From positions 1 to 57,693 of the forward strand of contig NZ_JAUYTP010000047.1 in assembly GCF_030695125.1 (NCBI RefSeq): a stretch of 57,693 nucleotides of DNA. Reading direction: 5' to 3'. Positions 28,351 through 37,374 of this stretch are shown piece after piece; the stretch's first letter is position 1; every line of letters starts with the position of its first letter. This DNA comes from Allobosea sp. (GTDB lineage Bacteria > Pseudomonadota > Alphaproteobacteria > Rhizobiales > Beijerinckiaceae). Under the pieces are notes generated by a model. The model had not been told where the DNA came from. It searched no databases and saw only the letters and a program-made list of their open reading frames with translations. The position numbers were made by a program, and so were the translations under genes.

Positions 28351-29574
28351 TCAGCGGGCCACCGCGGCCGCGGCCGCATCGTCCTGGTCGAGCATCAGCC
28401 GCGCCCGGGCCGAGAGCTTCTCGGTCTCGCTCTTGAGCTGGCCGCAGGCGGCCAGGATGTCGCGTCCGCGCGGCGTGCGGACCGGCGAGGCATAGCCGGC
28501 GCGGAAGACGATCTCGGAAAAACGCTCGATCCGGTCCCAGTCCGAGCATTCGTATTTGGTGCCGGGCCAGGGGTTGAACGGGATCAGGTTGATCTTGGCC
28601 GGAATGCCCTTGAGCAGCCGGACCAGATCGCGCGCCTCGGCGTCGCTGTCGTTGACGCCCTTGAGCATGACGTATTCGAACGTGATGCGCTTGGCGTTGG
28701 TCAGCCCCGGATAGGTCCGGCAGGCCTCCATCAGCTCCGCGATCGGGTACTTCTTGTTCAGCGGCACCAACTCGTTGCGCAGGTCGTCGCGCACCGCATG
28801 CAGCGAGATCGCCAGCATCGTGCCCATCTCGTGGCCGAGCGGGCCGATCTGCGGCACGACGCCCGAGGTCGACACGGTGATGCGGCGGCGACCCAGCGAC
28901 AGCCCCTCATTGTCGGAGATGACGTCGATGGCATCGCGCACGCCGTCGAAATTGTAGAGCGGCTCGCCCATGCCCATGAAGACGATGTTGGAGACGAAGC
29001 GCCCGCCATCCTTGGGCACGAAGGCGCCGCCCGGCGCGCTGCGGTTGGGGAAGTCGCCGAGCCGGTCGCGCGCCACCATCAGCTGCGCGACGATCTCCTC
29101 GGTGGTGAGGTTGCGGACCAAGCGCTGCGTGCCGGTATGACAGAAGGTGCAGGTCAGCGTGCAGCCGACCTGGCTGGAGACGCAGAGCGTGCCGCGATCG
29201 ACCTCGGGGATGTAGACGCATTCGATCTCGGCGCCGCGGTCGCGCGGGCCCGTGGGGGCCATGCGGATCAGCCATTTGCGGGTGCCGTCGGTCGAGATCT
29301 GCTCGGCCGTCACCTCCGGCAGGTCGAGCGTGAAGCGCTCGGCCAGCGCCCCGCGCAACCCCTTGCCGATCGTGGTCATCTCCGCGAAGTCGCGCACGCC
29401 GTAATGATAGATCCAGTTCCAGAGCTGGCCGACGCGCATGCGCCGTTCCTTCTCGGGGATCCCGATCTCGGCCAGCGCCTCGGCCAGCCCGGCGCGCGTG
29501 CGGCCGACCAGCGACAGGCGCTGCAAAACGGGTTCGGCCGCTGTCGCGGCGGGTTCAAGAACGGACAAGGTCAT
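28351..29574 (-). CDS. rlmN: 23S rRNA (adenine2503-C2)-methyltransferase / tRNA A37 methyltransferase
   Basis: A radical-SAM methyltransferase of 407 residues. The cluster motif is C138-x3-C142-x2-C145 in [12 protein letters not shown]. The methyl-carrying Cys pair is present: C131 in RGTLCVSSQ, and the C-terminal Cys in [24 protein letters not shown] is the family's SAM-binding segment. Length is typical. It is the first gene of a leftward run continuing through the membrane protein to mntA-hepT. Confidence 0.95.
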   Translation of the reverse strand: MTLSVLEPAATAAEPVLQRLSLVGRTRAGLAEALAEIGIPEKERRMRVGQLWNWIYHYGVRDFAEMTTIGKGLRGALAERFTLDLPEVTAEQISTDGTRKWLIRMAPTGPRDRGAEIECVYIPEVDRGTLCVSSQVGCTLTCTFCHTGTQRLVRNLTTEEIVAQLMVARDRLGDFPNRSAPGGAFVPKDGGRFVSNIVFMGMGEPLYNFDGVRDAIDVISDNEGLSLGRRRITVSTSGVVPQIGPLGHEMGTMLAISLHAVRDDLRNELVPLNKKYPIAELMEACRTYPGLTNAKRITFEYVMLKGVNDSDAEARDLVRLLKGIPAKINLIPFNPWPGTKYECSDWDRIERFSEIVFRAGYASPVRTPRGRDILAACGQLKSETEKLSARARLMLDQDDAAAAAVAR

Positions 29575-29747
29575 CGGAACTCTGGCTCGGGTCGGGCGTC
29601 ACGGGCCCGAATGGCTGCGGCTCATAGCACGAGAACGCCGAGCCGCGAAATCGCACCGGCTTCACCTTGCCGTCATCCCCGGCATCTGCCCCTGACGGGG
29701 TTCCTCCGGGAGCAGCAAAGGTCATGGCGCTGAAAGGCCGACCCGAC

Positions 29748-30359
29748 TTACCTGCACGCCTCTTCGGCGCGCTTGACCGCCTGGCTCATACCCGACAGCG
29801 AATATTTGTCGGCTGTCGGGTTGCCGCGCTTGGAGGTGCCCTTGATCTCGAGACCGGCGCCCTTGCGCAGCGAATCGAGCATGCGCGGTTCCTCGGCCGG
29901 ATTCTTGAGCCACATGTTCTGGCCCTTGGCCACGAGCGCATAACGCTCGGAGCCGATGATCGCCTGATGCTCGACATCTTCCTTGAGGTCGAAATTCATC
30001 ACGAAGCTGATCTCGTTGCGCACGCCCTCGGCAGGCCGCGTCGCGACGAAGAGCAGCCCTTCGACATCCCTTAGGTTCGCCGGCAGCCGGCTCTCGGCCT
30101 TCGACAAGGCGTAGCAGACCTTGGCGCGACCCTGCTGCGAGGAGAAAGCCTGCCATTTGCCCGCCGTTTCCAGCAGCATCGCCTGCCCTTGTCCGGCAGC
30201 GGCAGGCGTAGCAGCAGCCGGCGCAGGGCGTGGCCGTTGCTGCTGCGCCGAGGCGGACAGCGGCGCGAGAGCGAGACCGGAGCAGGCGGCCAGGACGGCC
30301 AGTGCGACGGTGAAACGGGGCGTGGCGGGAACGCCGGCACGGAGAAACGAACTGATCAT
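29748..30359 (-). CDS. Invasion-associated locus B (IalB)-like periplasmic protein
   Basis: A 203-residue exported protein with a signal peptide ending near SASAQQ, then a proline/alanine-rich linker and an IalB-fold domain. Family-like segments are VCYALSKAESRLP, EGVRNEISFVMNFDL and VKRAEEACR, with Cys residues near both domain ends that could form a disulfide. The start is taken at ATG 30359, although an in-frame ATG at 30371 gives a slightly longer n-region. IalB-like proteins are common in non-pathogenic Hyphomicrobiales and need not imply invasion. Confidence 0.8.
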   Translation of the reverse strand: MISSFLRAGVPATPRFTVALAVLAACSGLALAPLSASAQQQRPRPAPAAATPAAAGQGQAMLLETAGKWQAFSSQQGRAKVCYALSKAESRLPANLRDVEGLLFVATRPAEGVRNEISFVMNFDLKEDVEHQAIIGSERYALVAKGQNMWLKNPAEEPRMLDSLRKGAGLEIKGTSKRGNPTADKYSLSGMSQAVKRAEEACR

Positions 30360-30574
30360 GGCCGCCATCAATCATTAAAAATCTTAACACTGCCTTTACC
30401 AGCCGTTGAGGACACGCGGGTGCAGGCAGGATCACTAGAGTGCCACGATCCTGGCGAAAATGCGAATGCCGGGGGCGGGTTGGGACGTTTCGCTGGCTTG
30501 GGACGCATGGCACAGTCGCGGCGAAGCGCCGAGCGCCGCGAGCTCCCGGCCGGTTCTGCGACAGGTGGACAACG

Positions 30575-31549
30575 ATGAAGGCACTGCTCTGCGAAAGCCA
30601 CGGCCCGGCCGAGGGGCTGGTCATCCGCGACATGGCCGCACCGCAGCCGGGCCCGGGCGAGATCGCCATTGCGGTCAAGGCCGCGGCGCTGAACTTCTTC
30701 GACACGCTGATCATCGAGAATCGCTACCAGACCAAGCCGGACTTGCCGTTCTCGCCGTCGGCCGAATGCGCGGGTACGGTCGCGGCGCTCGGCGAGGGCG
30801 TCACCGGCTGGCGCATCGGCGAGCGCGTCGCCGCCTGGCTCGGCTACGGCGCCGCCCGCGAGCGCGTCGTGATCCCCGCCGACAATGCCGTTCGGGTGCC
30901 CGACGGCCTGAGCGATGCGCAGGCGGCGGGGTTGTTCGTCACCTATGGCACGGCGATGCACGGCCTGATCCAGCGCGCCGGGCTGAAGGAGGGCGAGACG
31001 CTGGCCATCCTCGGCGCGGCGGGCGGAGCGGGTCTCGCCGCCGTCGAGATCGGCGCCCTGCTCGGCGCGCGCGTCATCGCCTGCGCCTCCTCGGCCGAAA
31101 AGCTGGCGCTTGCCCGCGAGCACGGTGCGCAGGAGGCGATCGACTATGCGCTGGAGGATATCCGGGCGGGCTTGCGCCGGCTGACCGAGGGACGCGGCGT
31201 CGATGTGCTCTACGACACCGTCGGCGGCGACCTCGCCGAGCCCGCGCTGCGCTCCATGGCCTGGGAGGGGCGCTATCTCGTCGTGGGTTTCGCGGGCGGG
31301 GCCATCCCCCGGATTCCGCTCAACCTGCTGCTGCTGAAGGGCTGCGACCTGCGCGGCGTGTTCTGGGGCGATTTCGTCCGGCGCGACCCGGAAGCCCAGC
31401 GCGCCAACATGGAAAAACTGCTCGCCTGGGCGGCGGACGGCTGTATCCGCGCCCATGTCCATGCCGAGATCCCGCTCGAACGCTGGGTCGAGGCCTATGC
31501 GCTGATCGGCGACCGCAAGGCCAAGGGCAAAGTTGTCCTGACGCTGTGA
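30575..31549 (+). CDS. NADPH:quinone oxidoreductase family protein
   Basis: A zinc-free medium-chain dehydrogenase of 324 residues. It opens MKALLCESHGPAEGLVI, has the Rossmann signature ILGAAGGAGLAAVEIGALLG, and carries the VLYDTVGGDLAEPALRSMAW segment typical of quinone reductase or acrylyl-CoA reductase-like enzymes. The start ATG 30575 is preceded by AGGTGGA. The frame runs upstream without homology. The actual substrate is not predictable. Confidence 0.87.
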   Translation: MKALLCESHGPAEGLVIRDMAAPQPGPGEIAIAVKAAALNFFDTLIIENRYQTKPDLPFSPSAECAGTVAALGEGVTGWRIGERVAAWLGYGAARERVVIPADNAVRVPDGLSDAQAAGLFVTYGTAMHGLIQRAGLKEGETLAILGAAGGAGLAAVEIGALLGARVIACASSAEKLALAREHGAQEAIDYALEDIRAGLRRLTEGRGVDVLYDTVGGDLAEPALRSMAWEGRYLVVGFAGGAIPRIPLNLLLLKGCDLRGVFWGDFVRRDPEAQRANMEKLLAWAADGCIRAHVHAEIPLERWVEAYALIGDRKAKGKVVLTL

Positions 31550-31556
31550 CGGAGCC

Positions 31557-31931
31557 TCAAAGCTCCGCCATCGCCTGTTGGGCCTTCTCGCGGTGCCCGG
31601 GCGTGATCGAACTGGCGACAGCCGCCAGCGCGGCCGCGATCACCGCTGCATCGTCGGTGAAGCCGAGGATAGGCATGATGTCGGGCAGCGCGTCGACCGG
31701 CAGCACGAAATAGCCGAGCGCGGCCAGCAGCGTCAGCCGCACGCGACGCGGCGTCACGGGATCGCGCGCGCAAAACCACGCCGCCAGCAGATCCTCCGCG
31801 AAGGGGATGCGCTTGGCCACGCGCTTCAGCCGGCCGAGGAACTCCGAACCGAAGCGAGCCTCGTCGCGCAGGCTCTTGCGGATCGCCGCCATTTCCTCCT
31901 CGGTGAAGCGGGAGGTGAAACCGTCGCTCAT
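31557..31931 (-). CDS. YkvA (DUF1232) family membrane protein
   Basis: A 124-residue protein with the DUF1232 core: ALGYFVLPVDALPDIMPILGFTDD spans two short hydrophobic segments with conserved prolines and aspartates. The N-terminal half is charged and helical. Its function is not known. It converges with the oxidoreductase gene (7 bp) and diverges from the SDR gene. Confidence 0.85.
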   Translation of the reverse strand: MSDGFTSRFTEEEMAAIRKSLRDEARFGSEFLGRLKRVAKRIPFAEDLLAAWFCARDPVTPRRVRLTLLAALGYFVLPVDALPDIMPILGFTDDAAVIAAALAAVASSITPGHREKAQQAMAEL

Positions 31932-32128
31932 GGTGCCCCTCCTCAGGGCGCGTGGTGAACAGCGCGATCATCCTCTTGTGGGAGATGTCTGCGCCCTGTC
32001 GAAAGATGTGGCCCTGCGGGAAACCTCGCACAAGTGGTCTGCCGAACGGGGCGTGCAAAGAAACCGGCTTGGACGCGCCCGGGCGACCCCTTAGCCTCGG
32101 ATGTCGCCATCCACGACAGGACAAGCCG

Positions 32129-32914
32129 ATGCAGCTCGATTCCTCCGTCGCCGCCATCGTCACCGGCGGCGCGTCCGGCCTCGGCGAGGCGACAGCGCGC
32201 ATGCTGGCGGGCCAGGGCGCCAAGGTCGCGCTGTTCGACCTCAATGCCGAGCGCGGCGAGGCGATTGCTGCCGAGATCGGCGGCCTCTTCGTCGCCTGCG
32301 ACGTCACCAGCGAGACCTCCGTCGATGCTGCCCTGGCAACGGCCCGCGCCGCCCAGGGGGTCGCCCGCATCGTGGTCAACTGCGCCGGCATCGCCCCGGG
32401 ACGCCGCATGGTCTCGAAGAAGCGCGAGACCGGCGAGCTGATCGCCCATGACAGCGCGCTGTTCGAGAAGGCGCTCGCGATCAACCTCACCGGGACCTTC
32501 CGGATGATCGCGAAATCGGCAGCAGCGCTGGCCGCACTCGACCCCGTCACCGCCGATGGCGGCCGCGGCGTCTTCATCTGCACCGCCTCGATCGCCGCAC
32601 AGGACGGCCAGATCGGGCAGGCCGCCTATGCCGCGTCAAAGGCCGGCGTCGCCGGCATGACGCTGCCGATCGCGCGGGAACTGGCGGCCTATGGCATCCG
32701 TGTCATGACGATCATGCCCGGCCTGTTCGAGACGCCGATGTTCGACGGCCTGCCCGAGGAGGCGCGCGCATCGCTGGCCGTCTCCGTCCCGCACCCCTCG
32801 CGGCTGGGCAAACCGGCCGAGTATGCAGCGCTGGTGAAGAGCATCATCGACAACGACATGCTCAACGGCTCATCGATCCGGCTCGACGGCGCGCTGAGGA
32901 TGGCAGCGAAGTAG
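32129..32914 (+). CDS. SDR family oxidoreductase, HSD10-like 3-hydroxyacyl-CoA dehydrogenase
   Basis: A 261-residue short-chain dehydrogenase. It has the N-terminal AAIVTGGASGLGEATARML and VVNCAGIAPG, the catalytic Ser in CTASIAAQDG and YAASK. The late stretch MPGLFETPMFDGLPEEAR is characteristic of the HSD10/type II 3-hydroxyacyl-CoA dehydrogenase branch. The start ATG 32129 has AGGA 8 nt upstream. A role in fatty-acid or branched-chain catabolism is inferred from the branch. Confidence 0.87.
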   Translation: MQLDSSVAAIVTGGASGLGEATARMLAGQGAKVALFDLNAERGEAIAAEIGGLFVACDVTSETSVDAALATARAAQGVARIVVNCAGIAPGRRMVSKKRETGELIAHDSALFEKALAINLTGTFRMIAKSAAALAALDPVTADGGRGVFICTASIAAQDGQIGQAAYAASKAGVAGMTLPIARELAAYGIRVMTIMPGLFETPMFDGLPEEARASLAVSVPHPSRLGKPAEYAALVKSIIDNDMLNGSSIRLDGALRMAAK

Positions 32915-32925
32915 GGAGGGCCGCC

Positions 32926-33153
32926 ATGGCCGACGCGATCCCGTTCGAAAAGCTCCACAAGGATGGCAGCCTCTGGGCGAGGGGCCAGACCGTCGACGAT
33001 GTCCCGACCGGCTACTGGGAGTGGTTCCGCAAGGATGGGACCAAACTTCGCTCAGGCCATTTCCAAAAGGGCCAGCAGATCGGAGAATGGACGACGTATG
33101 ATGCCAGGGGCGAGCCCTACAAGGTCACGCAGATGCGCAACAGCGGGATGTGA
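32926..33153 (+). CDS. Small MORN/YwqK-like repeat protein
   Basis: A 75-residue soluble protein made of short repeats of the MORN/YwqK type: KDGSLWARGQTVDDVPTGYW, then KDGTKLRSGHFQKGQQIGEW. Each repeat ends in a G-x-W motif. It starts 11 bp after the SDR gene with GGAGG upstream, so it is probably in the same transcript. The function is unknown. Confidence 0.75.
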   Translation: MADAIPFEKLHKDGSLWARGQTVDDVPTGYWEWFRKDGTKLRSGHFQKGQQIGEWTTYDARGEPYKVTQMRNSGM

Positions 33154-33165
33154 TCACCGAAGCCG

Positions 33166-33885
33166 CTACGCCTGTACGATCCGGTAGATCCTGCCGGCAC
33201 TGAGATCCCGATAAAGGTCCACGCGCTCGCCATTCCAGTGATAGTCGAGATGGCGGCCCTGCACCGGCTGCGAGGCCCCGTCCGGATAGAACAGCCCGAC
33301 GCATTGCCCGCCCACATGCCGCACGCTGGGATAGACCACGCCCTCCGAGCCGGCCGCGCGCAGCGCCGCCCCCAGCGCCTGGCTCGCGGCATAGTCATCC
33401 GGCTCGAGGGCCGCCGCGAACTCCGGCCTCGATCCCCGCAGATCATGCAGCCGCGCCGAGATTTCGAGCCGGATTTCCCTGAACTGCGAGGTCCAGCCCG
33501 GCGGCTGGCGCGTCGCCGCCATGAAGCGGGCATGGTGATGCACCGTCTCGAACAGCGCCGTCTCGAAGCTCTCCCCCGCATAGAGCACGCCGAAGGTGCC
33601 GGCCGAGAAGCGGCTCGGGCGGTCCCTGCTGACATGGGTGAAGGGCGCCATCAGCCAGGTCGCACCCGGCCCCGCCACCCGCCGCTCGGGCGGCACAAGG
33701 TCGAGCTGGCCAATCGTTTCCATCAGGCGCGGATTGGTCTTCTGCTCGGCCGAGAGCAGCAGCGGCCAGTCGGCCGGGTCGGCGATGTCCTCGAACAGGT
33801 CGATCGGCGGGAAGAGACTGCGGATGATCCGCACCGCCCCGCGCCAGTGGACCGCCGTGACCGGCAAGCCGCCGGGGTCGATCAC
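33166..33885 (-). CDS. RES domain toxin (NAD+ phosphorylase type)
   Basis: A 239-residue RES-domain protein. Known RES toxins degrade NAD+. The Arg/Glu/Ser-bearing segments are visible: RPSRFSAGTFGVLYAGESFETALFE split over the first half, and SEGVVYPSVRHVGG later. It overlaps its antitoxin gene by 4 bp (ATGA), giving the classical antitoxin-first order on the minus strand. Confidence 0.88.
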   Translation of the reverse strand: MIDPGGLPVTAVHWRGAVRIIRSLFPPIDLFEDIADPADWPLLLSAEQKTNPRLMETIGQLDLVPPERRVAGPGATWLMAPFTHVSRDRPSRFSAGTFGVLYAGESFETALFETVHHHARFMAATRQPPGWTSQFREIRLEISARLHDLRGSRPEFAAALEPDDYAASQALGAALRAAGSEGVVYPSVRHVGGQCVGLFYPDGASQPVQGRHLDYHWNGERVDLYRDLSAGRIYRIVQA

Positions 33886-34292
33886 CAGCCGCCCCGCTCG
33901 TCGTCGAGATAGCGCCGCACCCGCATCAGGTCGGTGAGGTTGCCACCGAGCATCACCTGCAGCGCCGAGCGCCCGGCGAAGACCGCGTTCGCAGCATGGA
34001 TCCAGTCATAGCCGCGCTGGGGCTCGCGGAAGATGATCCGCAGCGCCTTGTGGATGCCCATCAGGTTCGAGAGTCTGGCCTTGCCGTCCCGCGAGATGCG
34101 GCCGATCTGCCCGGCCTTCCAGCGGCCATAGCTGCGCGGGGGCATATCGAGCAGCGTTGCAGCCTGTTCATCCGTCAGCCGCCAGAGCCGGAACAGGTTG
34201 ACCGCGGCCCGAAACATCGCCGCCGCCTCGTCGTCGGTGATGGGTTCGGGCGCGAAGCCGCGCGTCGCGGTATCGATCTCCAGCAGGGCCAT
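33882..34292 (-). CDS. Xre/MbcA/ParS-type antitoxin (DUF2384)
   Basis: A 136-residue antitoxin with an N-terminal helix-turn-helix region (LFRLWRLTDEQAATLLDMPPRS) and the DUF2384 C-terminal part ending in the toxin-binding FAGRSALQVMLGGNLTDLMRVRRYL. It has an excellent ribosome binding site (GGAGG, 34302-34306 on the plus-strand numbering). It pairs with the RES toxin and probably represses through the twin palindromes at 34305-34343. Confidence 0.88.
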   Translation of the reverse strand: MALLEIDTATRGFAPEPITDDEAAAMFRAAVNLFRLWRLTDEQAATLLDMPPRSYGRWKAGQIGRISRDGKARLSNLMGIHKALRIIFREPQRGYDWIHAANAVFAGRSALQVMLGGNLTDLMRVRRYLDDERGGW

Positions 34293-34304
34293 CAGCCATC
34301 CTCC

Positions 34305-34343
34305 GCCATTTGGCTAAAGATGATGATGATGCCGCCAAATGGC
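34305..34343. promoter_or_regulatory. Twin-palindrome operator of the RES/Xre module
   Basis: GCCATTTGGC (34305-34314) and GCCAAATGGC (34334-34343) form a perfect 10-bp inverted repeat, and each arm is itself a GCCA-nn-TGGC palindrome. The centres are 29 bp apart, close to three helical turns. One copy overlaps the ribosome binding site of the antitoxin gene. The arrangement suits cooperative autoregulation by an Xre-type dimer. Confidence 0.6.
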
Positions 34344-34363
34344 AAGGCCGCACAACGAGGCTG

Positions 34364-34990
34364 TTACTCGCTCGCCTTCGCCGGCTTGATCTCGTGCTTG
34401 AGGATCAGCGGCGTCTGCGCCAGCGCAAACGCCATGGTCAGCGGCATCACGCCCCAGACCTTGAAGGCGACCCAGAAATCCTGGGTCTGCGTGCGCCAGA
34501 CGATCTCGTTCAGTGCCGCCAGCACGAAGAAGAACAGACCCCAGCGCAGGGTCAGCTTGCGCCAGCCCTCCTCGTCGAGCTGCATCACCGATTCCAGCAC
34601 CAGCGCCAGAAGCGAGCGCCCGAAATAAAGCCCCCCCAGCAGCACGCAGCCGAACAGCGTGTTCACGATCGTCGGCTTGACCTTGATGAAGAAGGCGTCG
34701 TCCAGCGCGATCGTCAGCCCGCCGAACACCGTCACGACCACGGCGTTCACCATCGCCATGCGCGGCAGGTAGCCCATCAGAATGCGCGAGACCGCCAGCG
34801 CCACCAGCGAGGCGACGACGAAGATGCCCGTCGCGACGAAGATGCGCCGGTCGGGCGCGACGCCGAAAAGCCGGTCGCCATAGGAATTGGCGAAGAAGAA
34901 GATCGCCAGCGGCCCGAATTCCAGCGCGAGCTTGAGCAGGGGGTTGATGGACTTGCCCTTGCCCGCCGGGGGCTGCGCCATGTCGGTCAT
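34364..34990 (-). CDS. yciB: Septation protein A / inner membrane protein YciB
   Basis: A 208-residue inner-membrane protein of the YciB/IspZ family with five or six membrane segments. The family segments LALEFGPLAIFFFAN near the N terminus and RWGLFFFVLAALNEIVWRTQ later are clear. The start is chosen at ATG 34990 (GGAACG upstream). A GTG at 35029 overlapping the ftsY stop is an alternative that adds 13 residues. Following ftsY directly, it is probably co-transcribed with it. Confidence 0.87.
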   Translation of the reverse strand: MTDMAQPPAGKGKSINPLLKLALEFGPLAIFFFANSYGDRLFGVAPDRRIFVATGIFVVASLVALAVSRILMGYLPRMAMVNAVVVTVFGGLTIALDDAFFIKVKPTIVNTLFGCVLLGGLYFGRSLLALVLESVMQLDEEGWRKLTLRWGLFFFVLAALNEIVWRTQTQDFWVAFKVWGVMPLTMAFALAQTPLILKHEIKPAKASE

Positions 34991-35025
34991 CGTGTTTCGT
35001 TCCGTCCTGTCTGTGATCTTCAGCG

Positions 35026-36210
35026 TCACGCCGCTTCATCCAATCCCGACACCGCGCGGGCAAAATCGCGCGCCGAGAAGGGCTCGAGATCCTCGACGCC
35101 CTCGCCGACGCCGATGAAATGCACCGGCAGGCCGAACCTGGCCGCCAGCGCCACCAGAATGCCACCGCGCGCCGTGCCGTCGAGCTTGGTCATCACCAGC
35201 CCAGTGACGCCGGCCGTATCGCCGAAGGCCTCGACCTGGCTCAGCGCGTTCTGCCCGACAGTGGCGTCGAGCACGAGCAACGCCGCGTGGGGAGCCTCCG
35301 GATCGAGCTTGCGGATGACGCGGACCACCTTGGCGAGTTCGTCCATCAGCCCCGTCTTGTTCTGCAGCCGCCCGGCGGTGTCGACCAACAGCACATCCGT
35401 ACCGGCGGCCTTCGCCTTCTGCAGCGCCTCGAAGGCGAGCCCCGACGCGTCGGCTCCCTGGTTGCCCGAGATGACCTCCGCTCCCGTGCGCTCGCCCCAG
35501 ACCTTCAGCTGCTCGATCGCAGCGGCGCGGAAGGTGTCGCCGGCCGCCAGCATCACGGATTTGCCCTCGGCCCGGAATTTCGCCGCGAGCTTGCCGATCG
35601 TCGTCGTCTTGCCCGAGCCGTTGACGCCGACCATCAGGATCACGAACGGCTTTTTGGTGGCGTCGATCACCAGCGGCTGCGCCACCGGGTTCAGGATCGC
35701 CTCGACCTCGCGCGCCAGGATCGCCTTCACCTCGGAGGGCTCGATCTGCTTGTCGTAGCGCCCCTCGCCGACTGCCTTGGCGACGCGCGCGGCGGTCGCC
35801 AGGCCGAGATCGGCCTGGATCAGGATGTCCTCGAGATCTTCGAGCGTGGCGGAATCGAGCTTGCGCTTGGTGAAGAGGTCGGTGATCCCCGTCGTCAGCG
35901 CCGAGGAGGTCCGCGACAGGCCCTCCGTCAGGCGCCGCCACCAGCTCCGCTTGGGCTCGGGCGCAGCGACGATCGGCGCAGCCAGTATGGGCGCAGCCTG
36001 GACTGGTGCCGGCTCCGGCATCGCGATCGGCAGCGGCCCGGCCTCGCCGGTCAACAGCTCGGGCGCGATGGGGGCGTCCGCGAGCGGCGCTTCGGGCGGC
36101 ACCTCCGTCGGGGGCGACGCGGACGCCTGGGATTGCGGCGTCTCGGGCTCCGGCTCGAGGCCAAACAATCTCGACAAGAAGCCGCGCTTCTTCGGTTCGT
36201 TCTCGCTCAT
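35026..36210 (-). CDS. ftsY: Signal recognition particle receptor FtsY
   Basis: The SRP receptor GTPase for co-translational membrane targeting. The 394-residue product has an acidic, Pro/Ala-rich A domain (about residues 1-90), the N domain, and a G domain with G1 GVNGSGKTTTIGKLA. DTAGRLQNK and the TKLDGTARGG motif follow. Two Met codons are adjacent (36213 and 36210), and the second gives better spacing from GGGAAGA. The longer frame reaching 37014 is antisense to the pseudouridine synthase gene. Confidence 0.95.
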   Translation of the reverse strand: MSENEPKKRGFLSRLFGLEPEPETPQSQASASPPTEVPPEAPLADAPIAPELLTGEAGPLPIAMPEPAPVQAAPILAAPIVAAPEPKRSWWRRLTEGLSRTSSALTTGITDLFTKRKLDSATLEDLEDILIQADLGLATAARVAKAVGEGRYDKQIEPSEVKAILAREVEAILNPVAQPLVIDATKKPFVILMVGVNGSGKTTTIGKLAAKFRAEGKSVMLAAGDTFRAAAIEQLKVWGERTGAEVISGNQGADASGLAFEALQKAKAAGTDVLLVDTAGRLQNKTGLMDELAKVVRVIRKLDPEAPHAALLVLDATVGQNALSQVEAFGDTAGVTGLVMTKLDGTARGGILVALAARFGLPVHFIGVGEGVEDLEPFSARDFARAVSGLDEAA

Positions 36211-36282
36211 CATTCTTCCCGTGGCCTCGCCGCGGAGCGGCGCGTGCTTGCGCGGCAGGTTGGCCTTCGCTAGCGCAATGCC

Positions 36283-37068
36283 ATGACCACGCCCGACCGA
36301 CCAGAAATTTCGCAAGCGAGCCCGGGCGCGCACCCCTCCGGATCGCCGCGCGACGAGCCGCCGCTGCCCTTCCCGCTGCTCTATCGCGACGCGATGATGC
36401 TGGTCATCGACAAGCCCGCAGGCCTGCCCTCGCATCGCGGCCCCCAGGCCAAGCGCCGGGTCATCCCCGTCCTCACCGACCATCTCGACGCGCTGCGCTT
36501 CGGCCTGCCGCGCCGGCCCGAAGCCGCGCACCGTCTCGACAAGGACACCTCGGGTTGCCTGATCCTCGGCCGCCACCCGCGCGCCATGGCCGAGCTGAAC
36601 CAGATGTTCCGCGACGGCGCCATCGCCAAGAGCTACTGGGCGATCGTCCAGGGCGCCCCTGAAAGCGACGAAGGGCTGATCGATCTGCCGCTGGGCAAGC
36701 GCGCACCCGACCGTGGCTGGTGGATGAAGGTCGATCCCGACGGCCTGCCCTCGCAGACGCGCTGGCGGGTGATGGGGCGAGGGCAGAACGAAGCCGGCCC
36801 GCTCGCCTGGCTCGAACTCGAACCGCTGACCGGCCGCACCCATCAGTTGCGCGTCCATTGCGCCGCCTCGGGCTGGCCGATGCTCGGCGACGAGATCTAT
36901 GGCGACGCACCGCGCGAGGGCGGGCCGGGGCTGCAGTTGCACGCGCGCGCCATCACCGTGCCGCTCTATCGCAAGAAGCCGCCGATCCGGATCGAGGCGC
37001 CGCCGCCGTCCCATATGGAGGCGGCGCTCAGGGCTTGCGGCTGGGTGCGACCCGTCGCAGCTCCGTGA
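36283..37068 (+). CDS. RluA family RNA pseudouridine synthase
   Basis: A 261-residue pseudouridine synthase. The catalytic Asp lies in AHRLDKDTSGCLILGR, and the late motif EPLTGRTHQLRVH is intact. There is no N-terminal S4 domain, so it is the short RluA-like type. The exact RNA target is not identifiable. It is divergent from ftsY with 72 bp between starts. Confidence 0.9.
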   Translation: MTTPDRPEISQASPGAHPSGSPRDEPPLPFPLLYRDAMMLVIDKPAGLPSHRGPQAKRRVIPVLTDHLDALRFGLPRRPEAAHRLDKDTSGCLILGRHPRAMAELNQMFRDGAIAKSYWAIVQGAPESDEGLIDLPLGKRAPDRGWWMKVDPDGLPSQTRWRVMGRGQNEAGPLAWLELEPLTGRTHQLRVHCAASGWPMLGDEIYGDAPREGGPGLQLHARAITVPLYRKKPPIRIEAPPPSHMEAALRACGWVRPVAAP

Positions 37069-37077
37069 CCAGTACGA

Positions 37078-37374
37078 TCAGCTCCCCAGCGCATCCATGG
37101 CGCGGGCGAGCTTGACGTCGAGCTCGGTCAGGCCGCCGGCATCATGCGTGGCGAGCGTGACGTCGACGGTGCGATAGATGTTGGACCATTCGGGGTGATG
37201 ACCCATGGCCTCCGCCAGCAGCGCGACGCGCGTCATCCAGCCGAAGGCTTCGTTGAAATCGCGGAAGACGAAGCGCTTGACGATGGCCTCGCGCCCCTCG
37301 GCCAGCTTCCAGCCGGTCAGGATCGTCAGCGCTTCGTTGCGGGCCTCGGGCCCCAGTCGCTTGGGCATGCTCAT
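37078..37374 (-). CDS. phhB: 4a-hydroxytetrahydrobiopterin dehydratase (PCD/PhhB)
   Basis: A 98-residue pterin-4a-carbinolamine dehydratase with the hallmark MGHHPEW segment, followed by [21 protein letters not shown]. No phenylalanine hydroxylase gene is nearby, as often in alphaproteobacteria, where the enzyme may serve molybdopterin or other pterin chemistry. Its start overlaps the thpR stop by 4 bp. Confidence 0.92.
   Translation of the reverse strand: MSMPKRLGPEARNEALTILTGWKLAEGREAIVKRFVFRDFNEAFGWMTRVALLAEAMGHHPEWSNIYRTVDVTLATHDAGGLTELDVKLARAMDALGS

Noticed and set aside
27815..28549. 244-residue frame overlapping the membrane protein and rlmN 3' end
   Set aside because: It is the alternative frame of two better-supported genes, with an Arg/Ala-rich composition.
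30375..30388. Possible CtrA box TTAA...TTAAC upstream of the IalB-like gene
   Set aside because: The spacer is 5 nt rather than 7, so it does not match the consensus.
36214..37014. N-terminal extension of the ftsY frame
   Set aside because: It is antisense to the pseudouridine synthase gene and not FtsY-like.
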